From the NCBI GenBank assembly GCA_948472605.1, contig CAOKUH010000025.1:1-15255 (forward strand): 15,255 nucleotides of DNA, given 5' to 3'. Below, piece after piece: positions 14,949-15,255 of this stretch. The position numbers and the translations under genes are program-made. Positions within the stretch are counted from its first letter, which is position 1; the number at the start of each line of letters is the position of its first letter. Source of the DNA: an uncultured Mycoplasmatota bacterium. GTDB lineage: Bacteria; Bacillota_I; Bacilli_A; RF39; UBA660. The notes beneath the pieces were generated by a model. It ran no database searches. It had not been told where the DNA came from and saw only the letters and a program-made list of their open reading frames with translations.

Positions 14949-14971
14949 CTTTAAGTAATAATTACTTAAAG
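14949..14971. promoter_or_regulatory. 23-base perfect palindrome, operator or hairpin
   Basis: CTTTAAGTAAT, one central A, ATTACTTAAAG. It lies 72 bases ahead of the secreted-protein start. It could be a protein-binding site or a weak hairpin; the downstream tail has only four consecutive T, so it is not a convincing terminator. Confidence 0.5.
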
Positions 14972-15042
14972 CCGTTTTATTATTATCAAAAATGTATTTG
15001 TAAATAACTGATTTATAAGATATATATGAAAGAGGTAGTATC

Positions 15043-15255
15043 ATGGAAAATAGAAAAAAAGTATATTTGGGAATAAGTATAATAGCGCTAATAGTTTTCT
15101 TAATAGGAGTTTCATTCGCTTTATGGAATGTTAACATAGCCCAAGAAGGAATAAATACCATAACAAGTGGTTGTTTAAAGTTAATCTTAACAGAAGAAAA
15201 TGATGCAATCAATTTAAGGAATGCCTATCCAATAACAGATAGTGAAGCCTTTAAC
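15043..15255 (+). CDS. secreted protein with TasA/SipW-type signal segment (5' end only)
   Basis: A clear ribosome site (AAAGAGG, 7 bases away) precedes the ATG, and the frame stays open to the window edge (71 residues seen). The start is MENRKKVYLG, a short positive stretch, then a hydrophobic segment (SIIALIVFLIGVSFALW, residues 12-28). After it come NTITSGCLKLILTEE and INLRNAYPITDSE. The FALW..... NTI.SG....TE pattern is like proteins with SipW-dependent signal peptides, such as TasA-like fibre or camelysin-type surface proteins of Bacillota. The similarity is by motif memory only. The single Cys in TSGC might form a disulfide or carry nothing. It stands apart from the operon behind a terminator and a palindrome. 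The rest of the gene lies outside the window. Confidence 0.7.
   Translation, partial: MENRKKVYLGISIIALIVFLIGVSFALWNVNIAQEGINTITSGCLKLILTEENDAINLRNAYPITDSEAFN

Noticed and set aside
14998..15026. promoter TTGTAA / TATATA ahead of the secreted protein
   Set aside because: Transcription would start within or at the ribosome site, leaving no leader; the match is expected by chance at this base composition.
14808..15212. 134-residue minus-strand open frame
   Set aside because: It overlaps the operon terminator, the palindrome and the well-supported plus-strand secreted-protein start, shows no family motif, and its start lies inside that gene. It is a shadow of AT-rich sequence.

Overview
The window is very AT-rich, reads without internal stops under the standard bacterial code (TGA and TAA/TAG used as stops), and carries Shine-Dalgarno sites, sigma-A type promoters, a T-box leader and a GatCAB amidotransferase. 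This points to an AT-rich, probably gut-associated member of the Bacillota (Clostridia or a Bacilli lineage of the RF39/Erysipelotrichales kind). That placement is inferred from gene style, not from a marker search.

Region 1 (1 to about 2490) is a decayed Rhs polymorphic-toxin locus. Two Rhs/toxin/immunity modules lie head to tail. Module 1 keeps the hyperconserved end of the Rhs core, an intact C-terminal toxin domain and an intact immunity gene, but has lost its 5' end and is broken by a segment of about 119 bases. Module 2 is more degraded: a frameshifted Rhs-core fragment is joined to the last 35 or so residues of a second toxin, followed by a broken immunity gene that looks related to the first. 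Similar GAAGC/GCTTC hairpins sit at both ends of the region.

Region 2 (2574 to 3602) holds two overlapping minus-strand XRE-type regulators, one of them with two helix-turn-helix domains, with a perfect palindrome just upstream. Divergent from them is a good sigma-A promoter that drives region 3.

Region 3 (3603 to 5615) is one 670-residue protein with no recognisable export signal, a set of about 30-residue alpha-helical repeats, and a C-terminal domain resembling the SleB cell-wall hydrolase.

Region 4 (about 5650 to 14841) is one long operon for making aminoacyl-tRNAs: promoter, T-box leader with terminator, hisS, asnS, three unrecognised genes (59, 87 and 265 residues), aspS, gatC, gatA, gatB, terminator. 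It would supply His-, Asn- and Asp-tRNA directly, and Gln-tRNA(Gln) through Glu-tRNA(Gln) amidation. The T-box appears to read tRNA-Asp (GAC in the specifier loop, TGGC in the bulge) although the first gene is hisS.

Region 5 (14842 to the end) has a 23-base perfect palindrome and the start of a secreted protein with a TasA/SipW-type signal segment, cut by the window edge.
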